A program made the translations under genes and the position numbers. A DNA stretch of 64,000 nucleotides from Mitsuokella sp047974105 (GTDB taxonomy: Bacteria > Bacillota > Negativicutes > Selenomonadales > Selenomonadaceae). Below the pieces are notes generated by a model. That model had not been told where the DNA came from. It saw only the letters and a list, made by a program, of their open reading frames with translations, and ran no database searches. Location: positions 124,001 to 188,000 of the forward strand of contig NZ_JBHYRS010000004.1 of NCBI RefSeq assembly GCF_047974105.1, written 5' to 3'. Positions 51,210-59,729 of this stretch are shown in pieces; the stretch's first letter is position 1; every line of letters begins with the position of its first letter.

Positions 51210-52685
51210 CTAGGCCTTCTCCCTCGCCGGCAGCCAGATGCAGATACACAGCCCTTTCGGCATGGCGGGCCTTGCCCAGATGCGCCCGCCCATGGCCGCC
51301 ACAATTTTCGCCGTGACAGCAAGACCAAGACCGCTGCCCTTGGGCACGCCCTCACGCGCCTTGTCCGTGCGGTAAAACGACTCAAAAATGCGTCCGAGGT
51401 CTTCCTGCGCTACACCGCGGCCGCGGTCCTCGCATTCCAGAAGATAGCCTCCATCCTGCGCGGCCAGACGCAGCGTCAGACTGCCAGTGTCACTATCTTT
51501 GTATTTTAACGCATTACTAAGGGTGTTGTCGAGTACACGCTGAAACTGGAGGCGGTCAAGGCGGATGACGGCAGGGTCATCGCCGAGCCGATTTTCAAAC
51601 GTCAGGGAGAAATGCTGTTCCTGCAGAGGCGCCGCCTGCAGTTTTACATACTGGGACAACAGATTGACCAGCGAGGCATTTTCCCATTGGAATACCGCCT
51701 TGCCGAGTTCGAGCTTCGAGAGCAGGAACAATTCATGCACCATCTGTTCCATATTCTGACTCGTATGGTAGACGAGCTCGAGGTAATGGCGCTGTTTTTC
51801 GGGAGTATTGGCAATGCCGTCGAGGACGCCGCTCGTATAGCCCTGAATCTTCGTCAAGGGAGTCGCAAGGTCATGGGCAATACCCGCAAAAAGTTCCTGA
51901 CGATTTTTCTCGTACTGCTCGCGCAGTTTGCGGCTCTCTTTGAGCTGCTGGCGCATTTCCTCAAAAGTCTCCGCCGTTTCGCCGAGCTCGTCTGCCTCAT
52001 GGCTCACGATTTTTGTATCGTAGTCGCCATGCTGGATGCGCCTTGAGGCCTGCTGCAGTTCCGTCAAAGGATGCAGAATATCCCGCGACATGCGCCGCAC
52101 GAGCAGCCAGCCCACGAGCACGATGATAAACATCGACAGCAAAAAGACGGCCAGAGCGGTGCCGCGCCAGACAGGCCCCATATGCGGCGGGAAAAAGCCC
52201 CGCCCAATCTCAAAAGGCACCGGACCTACAGCCACGGCGATGGATTTCTTATCTTTCGAGATATAGCGGTAAACGAGCCCCTGCGCATCCCAGCGCATGA
52301 CATTGCCCTCCTGCGGCGCAAGTTCATACGACTCGGCAATCAGGGTCTCAGAAATTCCTGGCTCCGTCTCGTAATCAATCACGCCATCGCGGATGCATAC
52401 CACCTTAACCCCGAGCTTTTCTATAGATTCCATATGGCGCGGCAGGCTCTCCTTCTCGCCGCCATCGACATTGGCATAAAGGTGACTCAGGGCGATATAA
52501 ACCGGAATGGAATTCCCAGCCTCCGGCCAAAGGACCTCAAGCTCGCGCTCGCGGAAGTTGCCCGTCGCCCGCAGCCCGTAAAAAACGGCACTGCCAATGG
52601 CCACGAGCAGAAACATCGGCACAAGCACCATGATGATATTGTTGAGCAGCAGACGGTGGTGCACCGAAAGATCCCGCAGTTTCAT
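51210..52685 (-). CDS. Two-component sensor histidine kinase
   Basis: A 491-residue kinase. Membrane helix 1 at about residues 16-38, periplasmic sensor about 39-170 and helix 2 about 175-198, followed by a HAMP domain, the dimerisation/His box ELFAGIAHDLATPLTKIQGY (His near 268), N box NTLSNALKYKD, G1 CEDRGRGV and G2 GSGLGLAVTAKIV. It signals to the adjacent regulator. The moderate periplasmic domain has no recognised fold. ATG with GGAGG upstream; 21 nt from the glycosyltransferase stop. Confidence 0.95.
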   Translation of the reverse strand: MKLRDLSVHHRLLLNNIIMVLVPMFLLVAIGSAVFYGLRATGNFRERELEVLWPEAGNSIPVYIALSHLYANVDGGEKESLPRHMESIEKLGVKVVCIRDGVIDYETEPGISETLIAESYELAPQEGNVMRWDAQGLVYRYISKDKKSIAVAVGPVPFEIGRGFFPPHMGPVWRGTALAVFLLSMFIIVLVGWLLVRRMSRDILHPLTELQQASRRIQHGDYDTKIVSHEADELGETAETFEEMRQQLKESRKLREQYEKNRQELFAGIAHDLATPLTKIQGYTSGVLDGIANTPEKQRHYLELVYHTSQNMEQMVHELFLLSKLELGKAVFQWENASLVNLLSQYVKLQAAPLQEQHFSLTFENRLGDDPAVIRLDRLQFQRVLDNTLSNALKYKDSDTGSLTLRLAAQDGGYLLECEDRGRGVAQEDLGRIFESFYRTDKAREGVPKGSGLGLAVTAKIVAAMGGRIWARPAMPKGLCICIWLPAREKA

Positions 52686-52706
52686 GTTTCATTCCTCCCC
52701 GACGCG

Positions 52707-54251
52707 TCAGGGATTTCGTGCTTCCTGTTTTTCTCCTGACAAACGCTCTACAATACTTCCATACAAGGTCTTGTTTTTCCTGTCTGCCCGATCAATGCGG
52801 CCGTCCGCATGGTACGGGATGAGCTTATAAACGCGGTACTGCGCATCGCTGCCAATTTCCGTCCAGAACCCCGGCACCTCTTCGCCGAGTTCTTTGCTGT
52901 GCCCCTTATCCGTGATAATGATGGTGTCTTTCGTGAAATCCATATCGGTGACGGCAGCAAACGGCATGATGTTCGTCGTTGTCCAGCTCATCTTCTGCGG
53001 ACGGTATTTTTCGATATCGGCATCCGTCGCCACGAGACGGCTCGGCACAAGGCCGCTGTAATACGAAATCGAAACCGGATAGCGCACGCCGTAGGTCATG
53101 ACGGCCGTATTTTCCGTGCTGTTGGCTTTTAGCAGCGCCGCGAGATCCTTGCCCGAGTGGTCCTGCGTCACAAAGGGTACGGCGACGAGCACGGCCGCGA
53201 TATAAAGAGCACTCATGCCCTTGGCCATGCGCCAGAACATTTTCCCATGTGCCGCAAAATACGCGCCCATGAGAATGGCCAGCGGCATCATGTACGGGAA
53301 CGTATACGTCGTGTACTTCGAGGCCATGCATTCAAAAGCCGCGAAGACCGCGAGTGCCCAGACCATCAGGAAACGTTCCTTATCCCCCGCAGGCAGGTGC
53401 AGCTCGTGCGTAAAAAGCTTTTTGAAAAAGGCCGGCACGACAATGAACGACCACGGAAAGAAGCCAATCACGAAGACGAGCAGATAATAATACCAGACGC
53501 TGTTGCGCACATGCTCCGGCACCGTCGCGCGCAGGATATTGTGCACGCCGAGAAACGTGTCGATGAAATCGCTGCCGTGCATCATATACATCGGCAGATA
53601 CCAAATGCTGACAATCGCCAAGAACAAGGCGAGCCCGCCGAGCATATGAACGGAAAGGAGCAGGCGCAGTGCGCGCTGCCAGGTGAGGAACAAGAGAATG
53701 ACGAGCCCCGGCAGGGCAAGGCCGATTGGCCCCTTTGTCAGCACGGCCACGGCAGCTGCCGCAAAAGACAGATAATAATAGACCGGCTTATCCGTCTCAT
53801 AACCCCGATAAAAGAAAATGAGTGTCAGACTGACAGTCAGCCATAAGGTCATATCCGTAATAATCGCATGACCGAGGTACCAATATTCCACCGTCGTCGC
53901 CAAAAGCACCGCCGAAAAAATGCCCACTTTGCGGCTGTAAAGTCTCGTGGCAAAGGCATACGTCACGAGGATGCCGGCAATGGCAAACAAAGCGGGGAAA
54001 AAACGCGCGGCAAAATCCGTCATGCCAAACATTTTAAACGCCGCGATGAGCTCCAGATAAAACAGGATGGGCTTATCGTACCAGTAATTGCCGAAAATGC
54101 GCGGCGACATATAATCGCCGGCTGCCATCATTTCCTTGGCCGTCTGCGTATAATTTGACTCAACCGGGTCCGTGACCGGCATCAGCCAATTGCCGAGCAT
54201 AAAAAGCGCCAGCCCGAAAAGTGTCAGGTATAAAAAATCCCTGCGTTTCAT
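52707..54251 (-). CDS. ArnT-like glycosyltransferase (GT39 family)
   Basis: A 514-residue polytopic membrane protein of the dolichyl-P-mannose mannosyltransferase (PMT/ArnT) type. The first periplasmic loop has PVTDPVESNYTQTAKEMMAAGDY with the acidic catalytic residue region and DKPILFYLELIAAFKMFG. About 11-13 helices follow, then a C-terminal periplasmic domain from about residue 350. ArnT transfers aminoarabinose to lipid A; the donor and acceptor here are unproven. ATG 54251 with AAGGGAAG upstream. It leads an operon with a two-component system and epimerase. Confidence 0.87.
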   Translation of the reverse strand: MKRRDFLYLTLFGLALFMLGNWLMPVTDPVESNYTQTAKEMMAAGDYMSPRIFGNYWYDKPILFYLELIAAFKMFGMTDFAARFFPALFAIAGILVTYAFATRLYSRKVGIFSAVLLATTVEYWYLGHAIITDMTLWLTVSLTLIFFYRGYETDKPVYYYLSFAAAAVAVLTKGPIGLALPGLVILLFLTWQRALRLLLSVHMLGGLALFLAIVSIWYLPMYMMHGSDFIDTFLGVHNILRATVPEHVRNSVWYYYLLVFVIGFFPWSFIVVPAFFKKLFTHELHLPAGDKERFLMVWALAVFAAFECMASKYTTYTFPYMMPLAILMGAYFAAHGKMFWRMAKGMSALYIAAVLVAVPFVTQDHSGKDLAALLKANSTENTAVMTYGVRYPVSISYYSGLVPSRLVATDADIEKYRPQKMSWTTTNIMPFAAVTDMDFTKDTIIITDKGHSKELGEEVPGFWTEIGSDAQYRVYKLIPYHADGRIDRADRKNKTLYGSIVERLSGEKQEARNP

Positions 54252-54295
54252 GCCATATCTTCCCTTTCTTTCGCGTAATCTCTTATTTACCTTAG

Positions 54296-54338
54296 AGTAT
54301 AGTGAGGGAAGATAAACTCCCGTTAAACGGGGTTTAAA
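54296..54338 (-). promoter_or_regulatory. PmrA-box-like direct repeats and -10 upstream of the GT39 operon
   Basis: On the minus strand three hexamers TTTAAA, TTTAAC, TTTATC (plus-strand 54333-54338, 54322-54327, 54311-54316) recur with exact 11-bp period, followed by -10 TATACT (54296-54301). There is no usable -35, typical of a promoter activated by an OmpR-type regulator. Confidence 0.6.
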
Positions 54339-54344
54339 GAGCAA

Positions 54345-54381
54345 AAAAAGAAAGCCCCCAGCCTGTCAAAACAAGCTGGAG
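54345..54381 (-). terminator. Terminator after the 104-residue gene
   Basis: On the minus strand CCAGCTTG-TTTT-GACAGGCTGG forms a hairpin, followed by a run with TTTCTTTTTTT. It lies about 17 nt past the stop codon at 54398. Confidence 0.8.
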
Positions 54382-54397
54382 ACCTTCATGCTCTGTC

Positions 54398-54712
54398 TCA
54401 ATAGTGCGGATGAGCCTTCACGTAATCGACCGGCCTGCTCCAATCCACAGAAACATCCGTGGCCTCCCAAAGGCGGGTCAGGGCCGTCTGCAGGCTCTTG
54501 ACATCGGCCTGCGGGTCAATCGTCTCATGCGTGAAATCCATGAGCGTCTCGTGCGGGATGTTGATCTGATGCGTCTTGCCGAGATAATCCTCGACCTTTT
54601 TCTTACCCTCTTCGTTGGCGAGATGAACGGTTGCCTTTTTTGCATCCTCATCATAGTCAATCCAGCCGAGGTCATTCTTGTAGCTGATTGCTACGCTATA
54701 GATATTTGCCAT
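54398..54712 (-). CDS. Hypothetical small cytosolic protein
   Basis: A 104-residue soluble protein I do not recognise. It is acidic/basic mixed, begins MANIYSVAISYKNDLGWIDYDEDAKKATVHL with beta-strand character, and ends WSRPVDYVKAHPHY. No signal peptide, membrane helix, Cys or metal motif is seen. A good promoter (54779-54807), AAAGGGG before the ATG and a strong terminator show it is a genuine monocistronic gene. It lies next to the 6S RNA gene, divergent from it. Confidence 0.75.
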   Translation of the reverse strand: MANIYSVAISYKNDLGWIDYDEDAKKATVHLANEEGKKKVEDYLGKTHQINIPHETLMDFTHETIDPQADVKSLQTALTRLWEATDVSVDWSRPVDYVKAHPHY

Positions 54713-54778
54713 TTCTTTTTCCCCTTTATCTTTACGCTGACGCGTTTTTCTTCTTTTTAAATTGGGCTCTATTTCTCC

Positions 54779-54807
54779 ATTATAAGGGATTTTAAGCTTT
54801 TCTACAA
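54779..54807 (-). promoter_or_regulatory. Promoter for the 104-residue gene
   Basis: On the minus strand TTGTAG (54802-54807) and a perfect TATAAT (54779-54784) are 17 nt apart, 67 nt upstream of the ATG. Confidence 0.65.
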
Positions 54808-54835
54808 CCAGCCTTCTTTATTGATTTGTCAAGAC

Positions 54836-54864
54836 TTGCGCGTGTAAATTTTTTATGATATTAT
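54836..54864 (+). promoter_or_regulatory. Promoter of the 6S RNA gene
   Basis: Extended -10 TG-A-TATTAT (-10 at 54859-54864) with a weak TTGCGC (54836-54841) 17 nt upstream. Transcription would start near 54871. Confidence 0.55.
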
Positions 54865-54870
54865 ACACGT

Positions 54871-55057
54871 AAAGAAGGACAAGCCTGGGATGTGCGTGAG
54901 CTTTAGAAGTGTCTAACCTACATTTTTCCTAGGGAGCTTGATTTGATTCCGGCAGATGCCCGCCTCGGCGACTGCAAAAACCGGACTTAGGGCACCCACC
55001 TGCTAGCCGCAGGTTTTAGGCATTTAAAGCGAACGGCACCCTGGACCCCTGCTTTGA
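54871..55057 (+). ncRNA. ssrS: 6S RNA (ends approximate)
   Basis: A non-coding stretch of about 187 nt with its own promoter. The 5' part CCTGGGATGTGCGTGAGC and the 3' part AGCGAACGGCACCCTGG can pair to form the long closing stem. The block with CACCCACCTGC, a small hairpin, GCAGGT and TTAGGC closely matches the 3' half of 6S RNAs, as does TGGGATGTGCGTGAGC with the E. coli 5' half (TGAGATGTTCGCAAGC). 6S RNA mimics an open promoter and binds the housekeeping RNA polymerase in stationary phase. Ends are estimates. Confidence 0.82.
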
Positions 55058-55093
55058 AGAGGGATTACTGCTGCAAGTCTGTAGTCCCTCTTC
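55056..55093 (+). other. Hairpin directly after the 6S RNA
   Basis: A 13-bp stem (GAAGAGGGATTAC with GTAGTCCCTCTTC, one G-U pair) and 12-nt loop follow the 6S body. No T run follows, so it may be part of the 6S precursor or a processing signal rather than a terminator. Confidence 0.5.
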
Positions 55094-55109
55094 GCGTATA
55101 CAAAATAAA

Positions 55110-55157
55110 AAATTCCTGTCACGGACACGGCATGCCGGTCTGTGGCAGGAATTTTTT
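55110..55157. terminator. Bidirectional terminator between ssrS and tsaC
   Basis: A long imperfect hairpin, AATTCCTGtCACgGACaCGGC to GCCGgTCtGTGgCAGGAATT, with A run before and T7 after. It ends the 6S unit on the plus strand and the tsaC operon on the minus strand. Confidence 0.85.
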
Positions 55158-55185
55158 TCTTCTATAAATATACGGCTTTATGGCA

Positions 55186-56244
55186 TCATGAAATCTTGAG
55201 ACTGTGGAAGCCGCTGGCCTTGTGCAGGCGATTCATGATGGCAAGGCCAAGTCCTTTTTCCGTCGTGCCCTCGCCTAAAAGCACATCGGCCTTGGTATCG
55301 TTGAAGGCGATGAGCTCCTCGTAAATATTAGAAGCAATCGCCAAAAGGTCTCCCTGAGGGCCGTAATCTGCCAAAAGCTCAGCGGGGATGAGGCCCTGCA
55401 GGCTCTTACAGATTTCGGAGCTCGCGAGCACCCCGACCGTATGCCCCTGCGACTGCAGCAGGCGGACCTGACGGCGAAACGCCGCTGCCATCTTGTCAGG
55501 TGTCCCTTCGAGAAGCGTCATCGGGGCATTTGGCGCATAATGCTTGTACTTCATACCCGGCGCTCTTGGCACCGTGTCGGCCCCGACGAGTGCGGGGTCA
55601 AGCTTACAGCCGCCGAGAACTTCCGTCAGCATCTCGCGCGTGATGGCACCGGGACGCAGGATGACGGCGACCGGCCCCGTGCAGTCGACAATCGTCGACT
55701 CGACGCCAAAATGGCACGGCCCGCCATCGAGAATCAGCGGAATGCGCCCCTTCATGTCGCGCAGCACGGAAGCTGCCGTCGTCGGACTCGGACGGCCCGA
55801 GATATTCGCCGAAGGCGCGGCAACCGGCACTCCGGCCGCGCGGATCATCGCGCGGGCCACCGGGTGTTCCGGCATACGGATGCCGACCGTGTCAAGGCCG
55901 CCCGTGATGCGGTCCGGCACGATTTCCTTACGGCGAAGAATCAGAGTGATCGGCCCCGGCATAAAGGCCGCGAGCAGCTTTTCGGCCATCGGCGTGACTT
56001 CCGCCGCGACCATATCGACCATCGCGCGGTCCGAGACGTGCAGGATCAGCGGATTGTCAGAAGGGCGTCCCTTCGCCTCATAGATGCGGGCGCAGGCTTC
56101 GGCGTCAAGGCCGTTCGCCCCGAGACCGTAGACCGTCTCCGTCGGAAAGGCCACGAGTCCGCCGCTGCGGAGGATTTTGCCGGCACGCTCTAAATCTTCC
56201 TGCTGCGCGCGGGCATCCGTTATCTTCACGATTTCTGTCTGCAT
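55186..56244 (-). CDS. L-threonylcarbamoyladenylate synthase (Sua5 type)
   Basis: A 352-residue enzyme with an N-terminal YrdC domain (about residues 15-205: GLVAFPTETVYGLGANG, KGRPSDNPLILH, GLDTVGIRMPEHP, PSANISGRPSPT) and a C-terminal Sua5 domain (about 240-345; PGMKYKHYAPNAPM links them). It makes threonylcarbamoyl-AMP for t6A tRNA modification. The Sua5 form is longer than E. coli TsaC. ATG 56244 with GGAAGAG upstream, 2 nt after the prmC stop. End of the rpmE-side operon. Confidence 0.95.
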   Translation of the reverse strand: MQTEIVKITDARAQQEDLERAGKILRSGGLVAFPTETVYGLGANGLDAEACARIYEAKGRPSDNPLILHVSDRAMVDMVAAEVTPMAEKLLAAFMPGPITLILRRKEIVPDRITGGLDTVGIRMPEHPVARAMIRAAGVPVAAPSANISGRPSPTTAASVLRDMKGRIPLILDGGPCHFGVESTIVDCTGPVAVILRPGAITREMLTEVLGGCKLDPALVGADTVPRAPGMKYKHYAPNAPMTLLEGTPDKMAAAFRRQVRLLQSQGHTVGVLASSEICKSLQGLIPAELLADYGPQGDLLAIASNIYEELIAFNDTKADVLLGEGTTEKGLGLAIMNRLHKASGFHSLKIS

Positions 56245-56246
56245 GG

Positions 56247-57221
56247 TCACTCTTCCTCCACTTCGGCTTCTACTTGGGCTTCTCCGTTTTCATCCTGCCC
56301 AGTCTCTTTGACAGGTTCTGCCTGCAGCTTTTTCGGCCTGTTTCGCCAGGCCACGACGACGCGGTCAATGCCGGCGTAGTCGGGCAGAATCTCCGTTTCC
56401 GTAATCAAGGGATTTTCTTCGGCGAGTTTTGCGACCGCCTGAGCCTGATGAATGCCGACTTCAAAGGCCATAAAGCCTCCGTCTTCGAGCATGGCAGGAG
56501 CCTCTTTTGCCAGTCGGCGGTAAAAGTCAAGGCCGTCCCTGCCGCCCGAAAGTGCCGTATGCGGTTCCTTCAGACGCACTTCGGGGGCTAAGGCAGCAAT
56601 ATCGGCCTCGGGAATGTACGGCGGATTCGAGAGAATAGCCGCAAAAGTCACCCCCTGCAGAGGTGCGAGCAAATCGCCCGTATGGAACGTCACGCGGTCC
56701 GCGAGACCAAGATTTGCCGCATTTTCTTCGGCCACAGCCCTTGCCGCCGGCGAGATATCGACCGTATCGGCCGTCACGCCGTCAAGGTAATGCAGGACGG
56801 AAAGGCAGATGGCCCCCGTGCCCGTGCCGATATCGGCGATATGCAAAAGAGAGGCCTCTTTGCCGCTCTCCTGCTCTTCGCGCAGACGGTCAACAGCGGC
56901 CTGCACGAGAATTTCCGTGTCGGGGCGCGGCACGAGCGTATCGGGCGTGACCTTGAATTTCAGGCCCATGAATTCCTTTTCACCGAGAATCTGCGCGACC
57001 GGCACATGCATGACGCGTTTCTTGATGCATTCGCGGTAAGCTGCGAGCTCTTCTGCTTCCATCGGCTCATCAAAATGAACGTAGAGATAGATGCGCTCCT
57101 GTTTCAGGACGTGCGCGAGCAGGACCTCGGCGTCAAGCCGCGGCGACTCGATGCCCTTTTCCTTGAAATAGTTTTCCGTCCACTTGAGGATACGTCCGAC
57201 GGTCCATACCTGATTTGTCAC
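56247..57221 (-). CDS. prmC: Peptide chain release factor N5-glutamine methyltransferase
   Basis: A 324-residue class I methyltransferase. The N-terminal helical domain precedes the SAM site IADIGTGTGAICLSVL near residue 130 and the NPPY motif (ILSNPPYIPEAD) near 198. It methylates the GGQ glutamine of release factors. It starts at GTG 57221 with GAAGGTGG upstream, overlapping the prfA stop by 4 nt, the classic prfA-prmC arrangement. The C-terminal 30 residues are an acidic tail (EAQVEAEVEEE) beyond the family core. Confidence 0.96.
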   Translation of the reverse strand: MTNQVWTVGRILKWTENYFKEKGIESPRLDAEVLLAHVLKQERIYLYVHFDEPMEAEELAAYRECIKKRVMHVPVAQILGEKEFMGLKFKVTPDTLVPRPDTEILVQAAVDRLREEQESGKEASLLHIADIGTGTGAICLSVLHYLDGVTADTVDISPAARAVAEENAANLGLADRVTFHTGDLLAPLQGVTFAAILSNPPYIPEADIAALAPEVRLKEPHTALSGGRDGLDFYRRLAKEAPAMLEDGGFMAFEVGIHQAQAVAKLAEENPLITETEILPDYAGIDRVVVAWRNRPKKLQAEPVKETGQDENGEAQVEAEVEEE

Positions 57222-58291
57222 TTCGCGTCCACCTTCTTCAGTCGTTCGGCCTGGTCTGCCGTGATGAGGGCCGATAAGAGTTCATCGAGGTCGCCATCAA
57301 GGATGGCGTCAATCTTGTGCAGCGTCAGGCCAATGCGGTGGTCCGTCACACGTCCCTGCGGGAAATTGTACGTGCGGATGCGTTCGCTGCGGTCGCCCGA
57401 GCCGACCTGACTGCGGCGGTCCGCCGCGACGGCGGCCTCCTGCTCCTGACGCGCCTTGTCGAGGATGCGCGCGCGCAGGACCTTCATGGCCTTTTCCTTG
57501 TTCTTGAGCTGTGACTTTTCATCCTGACACTGCACGACAATGCCCGTCGGCAGATGCGTGATGCGGATGGCCGTCTCAGTCCTGTTGACGTACTGGCCGC
57601 CCGCGCCCGACGCGCAGTACGTGTCGATGCGCAGGTCCGAAGGATTGATGTCAACATCGACTTCTTCGGCCTCGGGCAGTACGGCGACCGTCGCCGCCGA
57701 CGTATGGATGCGGCCGCCCGACTCCGTGACCGGCACGCGCTGAACGCGGTGTGTGCCGCTCTCATATTTGAGACGTGAATACGCCCCAAAGCCCGTGACC
57801 ATGAACGTCACTTCCTTGAAGCCGCCGATTTCTGTCGCATTGGCATCCATGATTTCGACTTTCCAGCCCTTTTTCTCGGCATAGCGCGAGTACATGCGGA
57901 AGAGGTCGCCGGCAAACAGCGCCGCTTCATCGCCGCCAACGCCGCCGCGAATCTCGACAATGACATTTTTCTCGTCATTCGGGTCCTTCGGCAGGAGCAG
58001 GATGGGCAGCTCCCTGTCGAGCTTTTCCTTTTGCTCGACAAGGTTCGCAAGCTCCTCCTCGACGAATTTGCGCATCTCGTCGTCAAGGGATTCATGGAAC
58101 ATCGCCTTGGCTTCGTCGATGCCCGCGACGACTTTCTTATACGTGCGGAATTTCTCGACAATCGGCGTCAGGGCAGCATGCTCCTTCGTATAGGCCTGCC
58201 ATTTCGTCATGTCAGCCATGACCTCGGGGTCGCTGATGAGCGACTCGAGTTCCCTATATTTATCTTCAACGGCTTGGAGCTTCTCCAGCAC
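57218..58291 (-). CDS. prfA: Peptide chain release factor 1
   Basis: A 357-residue RF1. The GGQ motif is GAGGQYVNRTETAIR near residue 230, and the stop-codon anticodon-like PxT tripeptide is in RVPVTESGGRIHTSAATVA (PVT, RF1 type). It recognises UAA and UAG. The start is GTG 58291 with GGAGAG about 9 nt upstream, giving (M)LEKLQAVEDKYREL; a GTG at 58300 directly abuts the ribosome site. Located between DUF1385 and prmC. Confidence 0.97.
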   Translation of the reverse strand: MLEKLQAVEDKYRELESLISDPEVMADMTKWQAYTKEHAALTPIVEKFRTYKKVVAGIDEAKAMFHESLDDEMRKFVEEELANLVEQKEKLDRELPILLLPKDPNDEKNVIVEIRGGVGGDEAALFAGDLFRMYSRYAEKKGWKVEIMDANATEIGGFKEVTFMVTGFGAYSRLKYESGTHRVQRVPVTESGGRIHTSAATVAVLPEAEEVDVDINPSDLRIDTYCASGAGGQYVNRTETAIRITHLPTGIVVQCQDEKSQLKNKEKAMKVLRARILDKARQEQEAAVAADRRSQVGSGDRSERIRTYNFPQGRVTDHRIGLTLHKIDAILDGDLDELLSALITADQAERLKKVDAK

Positions 58292-58318
58292 AGGATTCAC
58301 CTCTCCATAGGATATATT

Positions 58319-59245
58319 TTAGGGCACGGGGACTTCCTGCACGGGCTTAGCCACATGACGGTATTCCCCCGTCCCTTCGACGATTTCTTCTTCCGGCAGC
58401 ACGGCCTTCAGCGACTCGATGGCCACGGCGACCATTTCATCCTCCGGCGGACGCGTCGTCAGATACTGCAGCCAGAGGCCCGGCTTGATGGCCGTCTGGA
58501 TAATCGGATTCTCGCTGCGGCCCGCGAGGCGAATGATTTCATACGAGATGCCCGCAACGACCGGCAGCAGCAAAATGCGCGAGGCAATGCGCTCCGCGAG
58601 ATTTGGCCAGCCGAGAAACGCAAAGACGAAAATCGAGACAAGCATGACAATCAGCAGAAAATTCGTGCCGCAGCGCGGATGCAGGCGCGAGAATTTCTGC
58701 ACGTTCTCGACCGTCAGCGGCAGTCCCGCCTCATAGCAGTGAATCGTCTTATGTTCGGCCCCGTGATACTGGAACACGCGGCGAATATCCTTCATGCGTG
58801 AAATGCCCCAGATATAGCCGAGGAAAATCGCGAGTCTCAAAAAGCCTTCCATGAGGTTCAGGAAGAACGGGTCCTCCGTAATAACATGGAACAGGCGCGC
58901 CGCGCCCGTCGGGATGGCGATGAACAGAATGCTTGCGAGCACGAGCGCAAAGACGATCGTGCCGGCCATTTCCTTGTCCGAAAGCTGCTCGTCTTCCTCG
59001 CCGGCCATTTTGGCCGAGTACGAGAGCGAGCGGATGCCGATGACAAGCGACTCAATGAGAGAAACCGTGCCCCGCAGCATCGGCTTCTTGAGAATCGGAT
59101 AGCGCTCCGCAATGGAATGCACATCCTTCGTTTCGACCTGAATCTCGCCGTTCGGGTCGCGCACAGCTGTAGCCGTAAGTTTTGGTCCGCGCATCATGAC
59201 GCCCTCAATGACCGCCTGACCGCCTACCATCAAATGATTGCCCAT
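58319..59245 (-). CDS. DUF1385 family membrane protein (YqhQ-like)
   Basis: A 308-residue protein with about four membrane helices (near 94-116, 128-148, 198-220 and 225-243). The N-terminus has VGGQAVIEGVMMRGPK and the centre FQYHGAEHKTIHCYEAGLPLTVENV...SRLHPRCGTNFLL, the DUF1385 signature. Function is unknown; the gene commonly precedes prmC/prfA in Firmicutes. ATG 59245 with AGGAGG 10 nt upstream. A perfect -10 TATAAT on the minus strand (59287-59292) lies upstream, with a poor -35. Confidence 0.9.
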   Translation of the reverse strand: MGNHLMVGGQAVIEGVMMRGPKLTATAVRDPNGEIQVETKDVHSIAERYPILKKPMLRGTVSLIESLVIGIRSLSYSAKMAGEEDEQLSDKEMAGTIVFALVLASILFIAIPTGAARLFHVITEDPFFLNLMEGFLRLAIFLGYIWGISRMKDIRRVFQYHGAEHKTIHCYEAGLPLTVENVQKFSRLHPRCGTNFLLIVMLVSIFVFAFLGWPNLAERIASRILLLPVVAGISYEIIRLAGRSENPIIQTAIKPGLWLQYLTTRPPEDEMVAVAIESLKAVLPEEEIVEGTGEYRHVAKPVQEVPVP

Positions 59246-59334
59246 AAAAATTGGACCTCCTGTATATCAAAAAACAACTTTCTTCTATTATATATAGGAT
59301 ACATCTGGCTGCTGTATTTTGTCTGTATATAAAA

Positions 59335-59367
59335 TGAAGCAGAGCGAGATTTCTCTGCTCTGCTTCA
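59335..59367 (-). terminator. Terminator after rpmE
   Basis: On the minus strand TGAAGCAGAGC and GCTCTGCTTCA form an 11-bp stem with an 11-nt loop, followed by TTTTATATAC. Confidence 0.78.
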
Positions 59368-59379
59368 TCATGCTGCATC

Positions 59380-59580
59380 TTATTTCTTGCCGTAGCGCTT
59401 GTTGAACTTCTCGATGCGGCCGCCTGCCTGTACGTCACGCTGACGACCCGTGAAGAACGGATGGCACTTGGAGCAGACATCGACGCGAAGTTCCGGTTTC
59501 GTGGAGCCAGTCTTGAACGTGTTGCCGCAACCGCAGATAACCGTAGCTTCGTAGTACTTCGGATGGATACCCTGTTTCAT
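59380..59580 (-). CDS. rpmE: Ribosomal protein L31 (zinc-binding form)
   Basis: A 66-residue 50S protein. It begins MKQGIHPKYYEATVICGCGNTFKTGS and has CSKCHPFFTGRQ, so both Cys pairs for zinc are present; this is the C+ form. ATG 59580 with GAGGTG upstream. The leader from the promoter at 59730-59758 is about 143 nt and structured. Confidence 0.97.
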   Translation of the reverse strand: MKQGIHPKYYEATVICGCGNTFKTGSTKPELRVDVCSKCHPFFTGRQRDVQAGGRIEKFNKRYGKK

Positions 59581-59723
59581 TCTATTACACCTCTCTTTCC
59601 CCCCAGGAACTGGGAATGGATACAAGCCCGCTCTGCGCAGGCTTGGTTTAGACCTAGCTCCCCTTTTTCGGGGGAAAGCCAGTCAAATTTTGACCTGGAA
59701 ACAGACGTCATTACGTCCATTAC
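59581..59723 (-). promoter_or_regulatory. Structured 5' leader of rpmE (candidate ribosomal-protein leader)
   Basis: Four potential hairpins fall in the 143-nt leader: 59679-59698 (CCAGGTCA / TGACTGG type), 59658-59675 (CCCC-GAAAAA-GGGG), 59624-59644 (AAGCC / GGCTT) and 59602-59614 (CCCAG-GAA-CTGGG). The last lies about 22 nt before the start. Several L31 genes carry autoregulatory leaders, so control by L31 protein is plausible. Confidence 0.5.
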
Positions 59724-59729
59724 CGATTT

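Noticed and set aside
55056..55093. Hairpin after 6S RNA as an intrinsic terminator
   Set aside because: No T run follows; the hairpin at 55110-55157 with T7 is the real terminator.
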